This document shows, piece by piece, positions 27,111 through 36,609 of a stretch of 64,000 nt of DNA. A program made the position numbers and the translations under genes. Within the stretch, counting starts at the first letter, position 1, and each line of letters starts with the position of its first letter. Under the pieces are notes generated by a model, which did no database searches, had not been told where the DNA came from, and saw only the letters and a program-made list of their open reading frames with translations. Source of the DNA: Paenibacillaceae bacterium (lineage in GTDB: Bacteria; Bacillota; Bacilli; Paenibacillales; Paenibacillaceae); NCBI GenBank assembly GCA_004134985.1, contig REGQ01000028.1, positions 1-64,000 on the forward strand, read 5' to 3'.

Positions 27111-28820
27111 TTATCTCTTCTTTCCTTCCAGTCGGTCTTGAACGACGCTGTTCGCCCATGCTTCATACGCCTTCACATCCAGCTTATTGAATTGTGCAAC
27201 ATAATCCTCCCACATAGCCTCAAATTTGCCTGGCTCAGCCAGAATCAGCCTTGGGAACCATTTGCGCTGCAAATCCGTTTTCTTCTGCTCGAAAATTTGC
27301 TCAGGGGACCCCTGCTGCTTGGTTGCCGTCCAGACCGGATACCACTTGCGCTCCTCTACCTTTGCAGGCTCGTTATAGACGTCGGTAAATACTTGCAATC
27401 CGTAGGCCTCCAGTATTTCCTTGTCGCCATCTGTATACCTGTCCGCAATAACCTCCGGCTGGCGGTCCGGGAAGTAGGCGTTGCCGTCTTCGAACAGTCC
27501 AGCGCCCATCGGCCAATAATAGCTGAAGTATTTAAACCCGTAGGATTGCTGGAATTCAGGCTCGCCTGTCTGCTCAATTTGCTCCTTCGTCTTGTAGAAG
27601 CGGCCTTTTTCATCCACCTCATACGTCTTGCCCTGCTCGCCCCAGAAGAGCAGCTTCTGATTTTCTTCCTTGACCATGTTGTCGAAAAACTGGATAATTC
27701 GGGCGGGGTCCTTCGCGCTCGTCGTGATGCCGATTCCCCGGTTCGTCGCAAATACCGGCGGGTCCATATATTGCTCCTGTACCCCTTTATCAAATACAAG
27801 CGGGAAGCCGATAAATTCGCGGTCATTGTCGCCTGCCTGAATCAGGTTTTGCACAGCCGGCGTGATCTGCCAGCCGTAATCGAAAAATCCGAGCACGCGA
27901 CCGCTGGACAGCTTGGCGATGTACTGATCATATTTGGCAACCAGCGACTCCTTATCGAACAGACCGTCTCCATTTGCCTTGTTAAGCGTTTGAAGCCATC
28001 GCTTTGTGAATTCCGTATCGCCTGTAACATGGGCTTGCTTCGTATCCATATCGACATATACTTCACCCTCGTTAGGCAAACCCGCGAGATTTGCAGCCGG
28101 ATTGCTGAGTGTGAAGAAGCGCCAATCGTCCGTCAGCGCCTCGAAGCCGATCGTGCTGCCACCATTAATTTGCGGATACTTTTCCTTGTACTTCTTGATC
28201 AGATCAAAATATTCGTCGAGCGTCTCCAGCTTCGGATAGCCGAACTCCTTCAATACCCCGCGCTGGATATAGAACGCTCCCGGCTGGTACATATCTGGAA
28301 CAAAGCCGTGTGTCGCAGCGAACGGAATGATATAAATATTGCCGTCCTCCGCAGGCAGCTTATCCCAATAAGGAGCGTACAGCTTCTTCAAGTTTGGACC
28401 ATACTGATCGAGCAGATCGTTGAGCGGAATGAACGCGTTGGCATCCAGCATTTTGTCCATCCCCGTATCCGGCACGACCACATCCGGCAGATCCCCGCTC
28501 GCCAGCAGGACGCCCAGCTTGGTATTCAGATCACCAACCAGATGCTCAATGCGGAAGTTGACACCGGTCTGCTCCTCCAATATTTTACCGAGCACCGTCT
28601 CATTGGTATTGCCATCCTTGCCTGCGGATGCAGCATTGAAGTACGTAAAGGTGACAGGTGCTTTCTCTTCTGCGGATTTCGCCTCATTGGATTTGTTTTC
28701 CGTGGAGCCTTTTGGTGCATTGTCCGTCCCTGTGCTCCCACTATTGCTATTCCCACAGCCTGCGAGCAGCAGCATTATTGCAAGCGCTGCCATAATGTAT
28801 CGAAGCTTGCCATTTTTCAT
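27111..28820 (-). CDS. Extracellular solute-binding lipoprotein (LipO type)
   Basis: 569 residues, the size of LipO/LplA-type CUT1 binding proteins. A lipoprotein signal ends in the lipobox LLAGC, so Cys near residue 21 would be lipidated, followed by a Gly/Asn/Ser linker. The mature part is the two-lobed sugar-binding type 1 fold. It should deliver an oligosaccharide to the LplB/LplC pair encoded downstream. Start: ATG at 28820 after GGAGGGGGAACGAAGG. A cre-like site lies about 36 bases upstream, and a YesM/YesN-type pair precedes it. Confidence 0.93.
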   Translation of the reverse strand: MKNGKLRYIMAALAIMLLLAGCGNSNSGSTGTDNAPKGSTENKSNEAKSAEEKAPVTFTYFNAASAGKDGNTNETVLGKILEEQTGVNFRIEHLVGDLNTKLGVLLASGDLPDVVVPDTGMDKMLDANAFIPLNDLLDQYGPNLKKLYAPYWDKLPAEDGNIYIIPFAATHGFVPDMYQPGAFYIQRGVLKEFGYPKLETLDEYFDLIKKYKEKYPQINGGSTIGFEALTDDWRFFTLSNPAANLAGLPNEGEVYVDMDTKQAHVTGDTEFTKRWLQTLNKANGDGLFDKESLVAKYDQYIAKLSSGRVLGFFDYGWQITPAVQNLIQAGDNDREFIGFPLVFDKGVQEQYMDPPVFATNRGIGITTSAKDPARIIQFFDNMVKEENQKLLFWGEQGKTYEVDEKGRFYKTKEQIEQTGEPEFQQSYGFKYFSYYWPMGAGLFEDGNAYFPDRQPEVIADRYTDGDKEILEAYGLQVFTDVYNEPAKVEERKWYPVWTATKQQGSPEQIFEQKKTDLQRKWFPRLILAEPGKFEAMWEDYVAQFNKLDVKAYEAWANSVVQDRLEGKKR

Positions 28821-28855
28821 TGTCCTTCGTTCCCCCTCCGAGTTGACTTTGTTCA

Positions 28856-28869
28856 TGTAAGCATTTTCA
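28856..28869. promoter_or_regulatory. Candidate CcpA cre site
   Basis: TGTAAGCATTTTCA differs from the cre consensus TGWAANCGNTNWCA at one key position (CA for CG). It lies between the histidine kinase gene and the lipoprotein start, where catabolite repression of a sugar importer would act. This is a pattern match only. Confidence 0.35.
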
Positions 28870-28921
28870 AATCCATCATAACCAATTGCGATTCGACCCG
28901 GTACCCAGTAAACTTTAGCTT

Positions 28922-30682
28922 TTATTGAAAAATATTTAGCTGCTGCCGCAGCTGAATCGATACCGTAGTTCCTCTCCCCGGCTCGCTCTCGATCTTCAGG
29001 CTTGCCCCTTCGCCGTAGTACAGCTGCAGCCTTGTCTTCACATTTCGAATACCAATATGCTCCTCGCCTTCCCGGGTTTCTCCATCCTGCCGGTCGGCCA
29101 TCAGCTGTTGAAGCAGGTCCTCACTCATTCCCTTCCCATTATCATAGAGCGTAAATGCTAAGGTGCTGTGCTCGACAAGGAGCTGTATGTCAATGTATCC
29201 TTGCCCTCCAATCGCCTCGATCCCATGCATGCTTGCATTTTCAACGAAAGGCAGGAAGATCATTTTTGGAATGCGCCACTGCTCGGCAGTGGAATCGGTA
29301 CGAATCTCATAGTTTAACTTGTCGCCAAATCGATACTTTTGAATTTCAAGGAAGGAAACGACAAGATCGAGCTCCTGACGTGCTGTCGTCCACTCGTCAT
29401 GCCATGAAATTTTTCTACGGAACATCTTGGCCATGTAGCCGATCATTTTCGCCGTCTCGTTCTCCTGCTTGATGAGGCTGCGCATCCGCATCGTCTCCAG
29501 CACATTAAATAAAAAATGCGGATTAATCTGACTGTGCAGAGCATGAATCTGCGCCTGTCTCCGCTCAATCTCCAAGTCCTTTTTTTGAATATCCGCCTCA
29601 TAGACGTTTTCAATCAGTCCCTTGATCTGCTGCGACATACGGTTGAACGTCAGTGTCATCTGCCCAATTTCATCCTTGGAGCCCTGGTAAGGAATCGGAT
29701 CGAAATGCCGATTTTTCATTCTGTTCATCTGGCGGACAATCAGCATGAGCCGATCATGCATCGATTTGGTCAGCCCGATGATAATAAGGGCTGGAATGAT
29801 TAGATTGGCGAGCGCCAAGTATATGATAACATTTCGGGATCGTCTGACTTCCGACAAGGATTCCTGCTCATGGAACACACTGACGAGCGCCCAATGATGC
29901 AAATAATCGATTCCGGCAAATGCTTTGCGGGTCAGCAGCGGCTTCCCTGTAAGAAATGCATCAAGAGAATACGCACCTGCCTGCCAGTTCACACCTCGAT
30001 TTGTGGAATATTCGATTCGGTCATCCGGCCCAAGCAGGTAAATATCCCCGGCAAGCTTGTCATTGTTAAATGACTGCCCGATCGCGTTCGGATGCAGATC
30101 GATTTTCAGTACTTGCAGGTGTTGGCTATTGATGTTCGGCTCATTCAGCTGCCTGATAATACTGAATGTGCTTCCTCTGCCAGCATTTCTTGCATGCACC
30201 AGCACCGGAACACCTTTGCGCGCAAGCAGCATACTGTTGTACCACGATGTCTGCTTCACGTCCTCCGTTAGAAACTCTAGGCCGCCCGCACCCAAGACTG
30301 TCGTATTGTCCGTATAAATGGCGATATCCTGAATGACGTTGTATACCGAGCTGTACTTGCCGAACATCGGACGGAGGTAGTCATCATAGGCGTCCAAATA
30401 GTCAACCGGCGTTTCATACTCCTGATCCAGCAGCGAAATCAGCATGCGATCGGTATAGAATAGCGACGAAATGCCGACAGCGACGTCGATTTTTGCGCGG
30501 AAATCATTGCGCATCCGATCGAGTGATAAAGAAATATCCTCCTCGCGCTGCTTGCGGAGATTATCCATCGTGCTCATGTAGAAAAACAGGTTCGTAAACA
30601 GAATCGGGAAAAAAACCGCCAGAAAGTACAGCAGCAGCAGTTTATTCCGCAGTCTGACATGATCGAGGCCCAGCCTCCTCAT
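28922..30682 (-). CDS. Sensor histidine kinase, YesM type
   Basis: 586 residues. Membrane segments near 15-38 and 285-305 flank an extracellular Cache-like sensor domain. A HAMP domain follows (about 305-360), then a His_kinase domain with the phospho-accepting His in QINPHFLFNVLETM, and an ATPase domain (VENASMHGIEAIGGQGYIDI, YDNGKGM, GIRNVKTRL). This is the YesM/LytS-like class that pairs with AraC-type response regulators on sugar loci. Its ATG overlaps the stop of the response regulator gene (ATGA). It lies just before the importer it likely controls. Confidence 0.95.
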   Translation of the reverse strand: MRRLGLDHVRLRNKLLLLYFLAVFFPILFTNLFFYMSTMDNLRKQREEDISLSLDRMRNDFRAKIDVAVGISSLFYTDRMLISLLDQEYETPVDYLDAYDDYLRPMFGKYSSVYNVIQDIAIYTDNTTVLGAGGLEFLTEDVKQTSWYNSMLLARKGVPVLVHARNAGRGSTFSIIRQLNEPNINSQHLQVLKIDLHPNAIGQSFNNDKLAGDIYLLGPDDRIEYSTNRGVNWQAGAYSLDAFLTGKPLLTRKAFAGIDYLHHWALVSVFHEQESLSEVRRSRNVIIYLALANLIIPALIIIGLTKSMHDRLMLIVRQMNRMKNRHFDPIPYQGSKDEIGQMTLTFNRMSQQIKGLIENVYEADIQKKDLEIERRQAQIHALHSQINPHFLFNVLETMRMRSLIKQENETAKMIGYMAKMFRRKISWHDEWTTARQELDLVVSFLEIQKYRFGDKLNYEIRTDSTAEQWRIPKMIFLPFVENASMHGIEAIGGQGYIDIQLLVEHSTLAFTLYDNGKGMSEDLLQQLMADRQDGETREGEEHIGIRNVKTRLQLYYGEGASLKIESEPGRGTTVSIQLRQQLNIFQ

Positions 30683-31758
30683 AATACTTTCTCTTCTCTG
30701 ATGGCATCATCCGTCATTTGATTGCGATATTCAGTTGGCGTCTTACTCTCCAGCTTCTCGAATTGGGTCACAAAATAATCCGGGCTGTTGAACCCCGTCT
30801 CACTGGCAACTTCGTAGACAAGCATATTCGTCTGCCTTAACAGCCTTTTCGCCTCCCTGATCCGCAGCCCAAGCAAAAATTCATTAAAGTAGATCCCGTA
30901 GGTTTTGCGAAACAGCTGCCCCATATAGACCGGGTTAAGATAGAAATGGGCGGCGATGCTCTTAAGGCTGATGTCCTCGCGGTAATGCTCTTCAATAAAG
31001 CGCTTGATGCTGTGAATTCGCCCATGCGCCTTCTCGCGCCGCGCTTGCTTTAATCTGGCCGCACCCGCCAGTACGAATGCTGCGAGCCGCTCCGAGAGCG
31101 CATCCCATCCTTGCGTACGCGCTTGCCAGCCGAGCAGTAAGGCCAGTTCAGTCATCCCTTCTACACGGATGCCCATTTCCTGCATCGCCATCGTCGCTCT
31201 TGCAATGAATTGAGCAATCGCCTTTTCAACCTGCTCCAGTGAAGCGCAATCCGCTTCCAGCGCGGAGATAAACAGGCCGATGGCATGACGAATCGCAAGA
31301 GCATCGTCCTCCTCCATCCGTTCCAGCACGACGGCAACGAAAGGAGCCAACGACGGCTGATTTGCCGCCGGTGCGGGTGCCTGACGTAGTTGTCCGGCGA
31401 GACGAAGCAATGAGGACGTCAGTTCATCCTCATCAACCGGCTTTAGAATATAATCATGCACACCGCTGCGAACGGCCTCCTGGGCATACTTGAAATCCTC
31501 ATAGCCGCTAAGAATGATGAAGGAAGAACGGGAAGCCTCTGTTTCCGCTGCTTTGCGCACCAGATCCAGCCCGTTCAATAAAGGCATACGGATATCGGTG
31601 ATGACCAAATCCGGCTGATGCAGCGAAATCCACTCCAATGCTTCCGCGCCATTCTCCGCTTCCCCGCCAATTTCAAAGCCGCTTGCTTGCCAATCAATTA
31701 ATGTCCGCATGCCTTGACGGACATACATCTCATCATCAACCAGGAGAACTTTGTACAT
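30679..31758 (-). CDS. Response regulator, YesN type
   Basis: 359 residues. An N-terminal receiver domain (VLLVDDEMYVRQGM, phospho-Asp in VITDIRMPLLNG, Lys in ILKPVDEDE) is joined by a linker to a C-terminal AraC helix-turn-helix domain (EVASETGFNSPDYFVTQFEKLESKTPTEYR). It is the partner of the adjacent YesM-like kinase; phosphorylation should turn on the neighbouring sugar transport genes. Start: ATG after GGAGGCATTCCG. It follows the last isomerase gene of the upstream operon by 76 bases. Confidence 0.95.
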   Translation of the reverse strand: MYKVLLVDDEMYVRQGMRTLIDWQASGFEIGGEAENGAEALEWISLHQPDLVITDIRMPLLNGLDLVRKAAETEASRSSFIILSGYEDFKYAQEAVRSGVHDYILKPVDEDELTSSLLRLAGQLRQAPAPAANQPSLAPFVAVVLERMEEDDALAIRHAIGLFISALEADCASLEQVEKAIAQFIARATMAMQEMGIRVEGMTELALLLGWQARTQGWDALSERLAAFVLAGAARLKQARREKAHGRIHSIKRFIEEHYREDISLKSIAAHFYLNPVYMGQLFRKTYGIYFNEFLLGLRIREAKRLLRQTNMLVYEVASETGFNSPDYFVTQFEKLESKTPTEYRNQMTDDAIREEKVL

Positions 31759-31834
31759 CGGAATGCCTCCTTCGGTCTAGCGGATTGATCACCAGAGCAC
31801 AGAGCCTCCGGTGTGCTTACTTGTCAGGGGGGGC

Positions 31835-32737
31835 CTACTTCTGCTTTGCGGGGTTGCTAATGCTCTCCCACAGGCGCTCGGCAATCCGCTTGAACAGCAG
31901 AGCCTGCTGCCAGCGGTCGGAAATCTCGATCTCCTGACCTGTATGGTCACGCCGGGTGATTGCATAGTAGCCCGGCGGGCCGAGCTCAGTAACGAAGGGC
32001 AGCACATCGCCGGGACAGGCCTGCTGCAACCAGTTATCCATCGCTTGTCCCCACCAGCGCTTGAAATGTCCCGCCATGGGATGGCAGCCCTCCGGCCCAA
32101 TATCAATCTGTACCTGCTCTCCGCTGGATACGCGGGCATGAATAGCCGATGTCCGCTCGAGCATACGTTCGAAGTACGGCTCCGCTTTGCCAAGATTGTT
32201 TTGAAGCTCGCCTGCGACGACATAGTGGGACAGGTCGATAGTCAGACGAAGGTCCGGGACAGTGGCTACATATTCGACCGTACGGATCAAATCCTGTGTC
32301 GCTGTGCCCCGATGCGTCTCGACAAAGGTGGGCAGCCCGGCTTGACGAGCAGCTTCCATCAGTCCGGCCAGCAGCTCGGCAGCATGTCGGTCAATAATAA
32401 AACCGTCCATTACTTGCAAGTTGACATACTGTACCCGTCCAAATCGGCGGGCCTGTTCGATGATTACCTGCAAGTCTTCTACCTTCGAAGGAAATGCCAT
32501 CGCATTGAAAGCGAGGTTGTAGCGATCCAGCAGGCGATGCCACACCTTCTCTTCTTCCGGCGACGGGATCGCCGCGCTGATCGCCCCAAAGCCCGCCTCG
32601 GCAATCCGCTCGAATTTCTGCTCCATCGTCCATTCCTTGCCATTTTCCCCAAGCCCGATCATTGCCCACCATGATTGCTGGACCTCCAGCCTCGGCGCTT
32701 GTTTGGAACCATCATTAACTGCATTTCTTACGCTCAT
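31835..32737 (-). CDS. TIM-barrel sugar isomerase/epimerase (paralogue 1)
   Basis: About 300 residues of the xylose isomerase-like TIM-barrel family (AP endonuclease 2 fold). The metal ligands expected at the barrel mouth can be seen: Glu in TFVETHRG, Asp/His in TIDLSHYVV, His in AIHARVSSG and Glu in FVTELGPPGYY. It should act on a keto sugar or inositol-like compound. Start: ATG at 32737 after AAGGGAGACG. It is the last gene of the long sugar operon that begins near 45.5 kb. The substrate is unknown. Confidence 0.86.
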   Translation of the reverse strand: MSVRNAVNDGSKQAPRLEVQQSWWAMIGLGENGKEWTMEQKFERIAEAGFGAISAAIPSPEEEKVWHRLLDRYNLAFNAMAFPSKVEDLQVIIEQARRFGRVQYVNLQVMDGFIIDRHAAELLAGLMEAARQAGLPTFVETHRGTATQDLIRTVEYVATVPDLRLTIDLSHYVVAGELQNNLGKAEPYFERMLERTSAIHARVSSGEQVQIDIGPEGCHPMAGHFKRWWGQAMDNWLQQACPGDVLPFVTELGPPGYYAITRRDHTGQEIEISDRWQQALLFKRIAERLWESISNPAKQK

Positions 32738-32770
32738 ATCTTCGTCTCCCTTCGTCATCCGCATCACACG

Positions 32771-33628
32771 CTATTTCTGTTCCGTGCTAGCCGCCATTGA
32801 CGGCATCCAAGAGGGATGATGGGTCAGTCGGGCGAGCATCTCTTCATACACCGCTTTATTGCGCCTTAAATTCGCAAAAGCATCCCCACCCATCCCGTAG
32901 CCCTGAAAGCCCACAGGCCCTTGATAGCCATAGCGCCGGAGCAGGGCTAGGAAGGCGAACAGGTCCAGCTCCCCTTGATCAATGCATTCAATCGTAGCAG
33001 GCAGCCCCGCCGACTCCGACTGCTTCCGGCTGCCGCACAGGCTGACAGCATGAAGATGCGGCATGCAGGAGGACAGCGCTTCCTGCAGTCGTGTGCCGTC
33101 TATTGCGTACCAATGGAACGAGCTGAATGCCATGCCGAGCAACGGATGGCCGATTTTGCCGATCAGCCGAAGCGCATCCTCCCAGCGTTCCAGCCAGAAG
33201 AACACATGCGGATAGAGCGACAATCGCAACTGCTTGCGCTCCGCAATAGGCAGGAGACGGGCGAGCCATTCCATCGCCAGCGCATCTCCCTCCGGATCAG
33301 ATAGCTTGAAGCGCCCATCGCCGACGGTAAGCGCCAGCTCCACCCGGCTGCAGCCCTGGAGTTGTTCCAGCATGGTTATCATTCGAGCTGCTTCAGGATG
33401 CTCCGGTGATTGCGTGAGATCAAGCACCGCATAGACTGCGGCCACCTCCAGCCCGTATTCTTCCTTCACCGCAGGGAGCAGCTCGCTGTCCTGCCAAGCC
33501 TGCTCATCCCAAAGGGTCAAATAAGCGGCATCATAACCCAGCTCCCGAATCATTTCGCAGCGGATGCGGAAGGGATAATTGCCGAGGGAATGATAGAAGA
33601 ATGTATCCATTGCATAGAGCTTATTCAT
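32771..33628 (-). CDS. Divergent TIM-barrel isomerase-like protein (paralogue 2)
   Basis: 285 residues with the same barrel layout as its neighbours (FRIRCEMIRELGYDAAYLTLWDE...). The usual metal ligands are changed: the strand that normally gives Glu reads LSLYPHVFF, the Asp/His strand reads MAFSSFHWYA, the His strand HAVSLCGSR, and the last Glu strand VGFQGYGM. It may have a different metal site or act without metal. Its ATG overlaps the Gfo/Idh stop (ATGA), so it is part of the same operon. I class it by fold and context only. Confidence 0.72.
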   Translation of the reverse strand: MNKLYAMDTFFYHSLGNYPFRIRCEMIRELGYDAAYLTLWDEQAWQDSELLPAVKEEYGLEVAAVYAVLDLTQSPEHPEAARMITMLEQLQGCSRVELALTVGDGRFKLSDPEGDALAMEWLARLLPIAERKQLRLSLYPHVFFWLERWEDALRLIGKIGHPLLGMAFSSFHWYAIDGTRLQEALSSCMPHLHAVSLCGSRKQSESAGLPATIECIDQGELDLFAFLALLRRYGYQGPVGFQGYGMGGDAFANLRRNKAVYEEMLARLTHHPSWMPSMAASTEQK

Positions 33629-34731
33629 TCGAAAGTCCCCTCCAGCTCGACCCGCTGCGCTTCACCGGTACGAATGAAATCGTAGATGGAAGCCAGAAGC
33701 GTGAAGTTGAATACCGCCTGCTCATTGACGATGGCCGGAGAAGGCTCGCCGGCGACGGCCGCCAGGAAATATACGATCGGCCTGGCCATCATATCGATCG
33801 GCTGATCCTTCAGCACAATCTTCTCCTCTATCTGCTCTCCACGAAGATCAGACCGCCAGTTACGCTCCCCTTCTCCATTGAAGCTGAGCCAATCCCAGCT
33901 GACCGCACCTTTGGTCCCTTCTATCTCAACAATGCTGCGATCTTCTCCATGGCAGCATGCCGCCCGCTCATAGTGGACAGGGACAATACTGCCATCGCGC
34001 AGATGGAACTTGATCAGAGCGCCGACATGCTGCTCGACATCGAAGGGATGCTCTACCTGAAGGGGATGTTCTGTCTCAGGGTTGGCCATCCACGCATGAA
34101 CGATCTCTGCACGCACAGGGCGCAGCGCCTCTGTAAGCCCGGCGATATCATACGGGCCCCAATCCATCAGCGTGCCCCCGCCGCTAACCGCCGGATTCAG
34201 AAACCAGCGGCTCGCCGGCTGATATTCCACACCGCTCCGTGCACGTGCGCGCCGCTGCATCCACTGCACCTTGTACACCTCGCCAAGCCGTCCTTGCTCC
34301 AGCAGTTCCTGTACACTGCCTGTCGACTTTAGCCCGGCGAAGCGGGAGCTGCAGCAGCCGAGCAGCTTGCCCGCGTCTCTTGCCGCAGACAGCATCATCG
34401 CCGCCTCTTCCTTGTTCATTGCCAGCGGCTTCTCGCACAATACATGCCTCCCTGAGCGCAAGGCGCGGCAGGTGATGTCCGCATGAGTAGAGGGAGGTGT
34501 CGCTACAATGACGACATCATCCGGCTCGGAAGGCGACGAGAGCATCGACTCCAGGTTATGGAATGGAACGGCCCAAGGGAATTTATGAACAAAATCCGTC
34601 AAAGCAGCAGCATTGACATCCGTAACGAATACAGCGGGCCGGCCGGCCTCCGTCGATGTATGCTGCAGGATGGCCTGAATATGGTGAGCGGCAATCGCGC
34701 CGGCTCCCACGATATAGATGCGCGGGTTCAT
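33625..34731 (-). CDS. Gfo/Idh/MocA family oxidoreductase
   Basis: 368 residues. An N-terminal Rossmann domain (IYIVGAGAIAAHHIQAI) for NAD(P), the EKP motif (LCEKPLAMNKEEA) and a C-terminal alpha/beta domain. Members oxidise hydroxyls of sugars or inositols, often at C3 of a glycoside. The DWGPYDIAG motif matches the family's substrate-site helix. Start: ATG at 34731 after AAAGGAG. It sits among isomerase genes and would provide the keto sugar they act on. The specific substrate is not determinable. Confidence 0.92.
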   Translation of the reverse strand: MNPRIYIVGAGAIAAHHIQAILQHTSTEAGRPAVFVTDVNAAALTDFVHKFPWAVPFHNLESMLSSPSEPDDVVIVATPPSTHADITCRALRSGRHVLCEKPLAMNKEEAAMMLSAARDAGKLLGCCSSRFAGLKSTGSVQELLEQGRLGEVYKVQWMQRRARARSGVEYQPASRWFLNPAVSGGGTLMDWGPYDIAGLTEALRPVRAEIVHAWMANPETEHPLQVEHPFDVEQHVGALIKFHLRDGSIVPVHYERAACCHGEDRSIVEIEGTKGAVSWDWLSFNGEGERNWRSDLRGEQIEEKIVLKDQPIDMMARPIVYFLAAVAGEPSPAIVNEQAVFNFTLLASIYDFIRTGEAQRVELEGTFE

Positions 34732-34786
34732 GTGAACACTCCTTTTCTGATTGGGGTTTTGACCAATATTGAGATTTCCCGCGGCT

Positions 34787-35608
34787 CTAGTTATGCACCA
34801 GCGGCTCCAGCACGCTGCGAACATACTTGCCGTTCTGAAGTGTCACCTCATCCGGCGTCTGCTCGGCTGCTGCGGATTCCTCCTCGACCATAATCCAGCC
34901 GTCATAGCCCGTCTCTGCCAAATACCTCGTAATGGCCTCGTGGTTAATGGAACCTTCCCCAAGCGCCGTCCATTGGCCTGTGGCGGTATCCATATCCTTG
35001 AAATGGACATGCCGAATCAGAGATCTGGCGCTGCGCAAGATCGCTTCGGGGTCCATTCCCCCTTTGGCAATATGTCCGGTATCCGGGGCATAACCGCAAA
35101 AGCGGCCATCGAGACCCTCCAGCATCACTTGATAGTCATCCGCCGTGCGGAAGATCGAGCCGGATGGCGAGTTCGGATGGAAGGCAGCCGTAATGCCGGC
35201 GGCCTGCGCCCGCACAGCGACAGCGTTAATATTGGTCAGCGCATTCTGCTGGCGCTGGCGCAAGTCGCTGCGGTCGCTTCCCGGCAGCTGCACCAGCGTC
35301 AGCACAGTGCCCTGAAAAGACTGCAAATAGGAAATGACCCGGTCGGCTTCCTCACGCTCCTCAGCTGTCTCTGACGAGGCCTTCCATGGCATCGCCAGAC
35401 ATAGCGCCCCGAGTTGCAGCCCTCTGCGCTCAAGCCCCTCGCGCAATGCTGCGGAATCGTTCGTATAAGCCCCAAGCATGCATACCTCCGGCTCCACGCC
35501 TTTCCCCTGGGCTGCAGCTATCACATCCAGAATATGGTCGGTGCGGCTGCGGTACAGCTCATACGACATTTGCCATGTATAAGTCTGATAGCCAAATCGT
35601 ATCGTCAT
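34787..35608 (-). CDS. TIM-barrel sugar isomerase/epimerase, IolE-like (paralogue 3)
   Basis: 273 residues. The closest pattern I recognise is 2-keto-myo-inositol dehydratase (IolE)-like: APDTGHIAKGGMDPEAIL, RHVHFKDMD, LGEGSINHEAI and DGWIMVEEES, with the expected metal residues Asp/His, His and Glu. The ATG at 35608 overlaps the previous gene's stop (ATGA) and follows AAGGAGG inside that gene. The cofactor and substrate could be a keto-inositol or keto-sugar. Confidence 0.86.
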   Translation of the reverse strand: MTIRFGYQTYTWQMSYELYRSRTDHILDVIAAAQGKGVEPEVCMLGAYTNDSAALREGLERRGLQLGALCLAMPWKASSETAEEREEADRVISYLQSFQGTVLTLVQLPGSDRSDLRQRQQNALTNINAVAVRAQAAGITAAFHPNSPSGSIFRTADDYQVMLEGLDGRFCGYAPDTGHIAKGGMDPEAILRSARSLIRHVHFKDMDTATGQWTALGEGSINHEAITRYLAETGYDGWIMVEEESAAAEQTPDEVTLQNGKYVRSVLEPLVHN

Positions 35609-36507
35609 TGTGCCTCTGCCTCCTTGATTCTCGCTTGAAGGAACGGTACAGCCTCCCGCCCCCATTCCTCCACCTGTGCATTAAAGCAGAAGTCGATCCC
35701 CCACCATGACAGCTCCGATAGTACAGGCTTCATGGCTGACAGAAAAGCGGTAAAATCAAGATGGCCCGCACCGAATTCCGCATGGGTGCTCGTCTCCTCA
35801 TCATGCAGTGTGCCATCGGAATCAATGAGATGGAAGTGGCCGATATGCGGCTTAAGCAGTTGCGCGTACTCAATGATGCCGCCGGGCAGAATCTCTTTCT
35901 TCCCCCCATGCCGTGCGCCGATGACGCCGCTCATGTAAGCATGGCTCGTATCGAACAGCACCTTGAAGAAAGGATGGTCGACAGCTTCAACCAAGCGCTT
36001 CACCTCGCTCGGCTTGTTCAGCCAGAAGCCCGGCTCAAACTCCCAGACGATGAGAATCTTAGCGGTCGCAGCAAGTTCAGCAGCGGCGCGCCAAGTCGCA
36101 CTGAGGCGAGCGAACCGCGCTTCGTATTCTTCGGGGGGAAGCTCTGCAGGAGGGCTCACCGTATCGACGCGGATCGTCGTAATGCCAAGATCGGTGCAAA
36201 ACTCAAGATAGCTCCGCATCAGCGCCAAATACGCCTCTTGTTCACACTGGTCCGGTGGAACGGCAGTGAAGTCAGGCGCATAGCCGGATATGCCCAAGCC
36301 GTGCGCCTGAATGTCCGCCAACAGCTCTTCACGGCTTGCTTTGGTCGGATGGCTGTCCGGTGTCGGATGGGGGGCAAAGCCGTTGATTTCTACCCCGTCG
36401 TAGCCAGCATGGGCAGCGTAACGAAGAATTCGGTCAAAGGGCCACGGATCGGAAGCAAACGGTCCAAAGGCAAACGCCCAGGAACCGATGGAGAGTTTCG
36501 GGTTCAT
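35605..36507 (-). CDS. TIM-barrel sugar isomerase/epimerase (paralogue 4)
   Basis: 300 residues of the same barrel family. Motifs: AGYDGVEINGF, IVWEFEPGFW (Glu), VLFDTSHAYMSG (Asp/His), IGHFHLIDSDG (His). The final strand reads WWGIDFCFN, with Asp where Glu is usual. It starts at the ATG after AAGGAGCGATGAC and is followed by the IolE-like gene with a 4-base overlap. A 196-base stretch, partly inside the hydrolase gene, separates it from the hydrolase start; it is likely still part of the operon. Confidence 0.85.
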   Translation of the reverse strand: MNPKLSIGSWAFAFGPFASDPWPFDRILRYAAHAGYDGVEINGFAPHPTPDSHPTKASREELLADIQAHGLGISGYAPDFTAVPPDQCEQEAYLALMRSYLEFCTDLGITTIRVDTVSPPAELPPEEYEARFARLSATWRAAAELAATAKILIVWEFEPGFWLNKPSEVKRLVEAVDHPFFKVLFDTSHAYMSGVIGARHGGKKEILPGGIIEYAQLLKPHIGHFHLIDSDGTLHDEETSTHAEFGAGHLDFTAFLSAMKPVLSELSWWGIDFCFNAQVEEWGREAVPFLQARIKEAEAQ

Positions 36508-36609
36508 GTCATCGCTCCTTGATATGGGGAGGCTAAGCTTGAAAGCTCGAAGCTAGCCACTCCCTTGATTATTGATAGGTATTGAAATTAATCTCGATCA
36601 ACGAACTCA

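Noticed and set aside
27138-28928. 596-codon plus-strand open frame
   Set aside because: It lies opposite the solute-binding lipoprotein gene, whose signal peptide, lipobox and operon place are clear. Antisense frames this long are common over G+C-rich genes, and this one has no ribosome site or recognisable domain.
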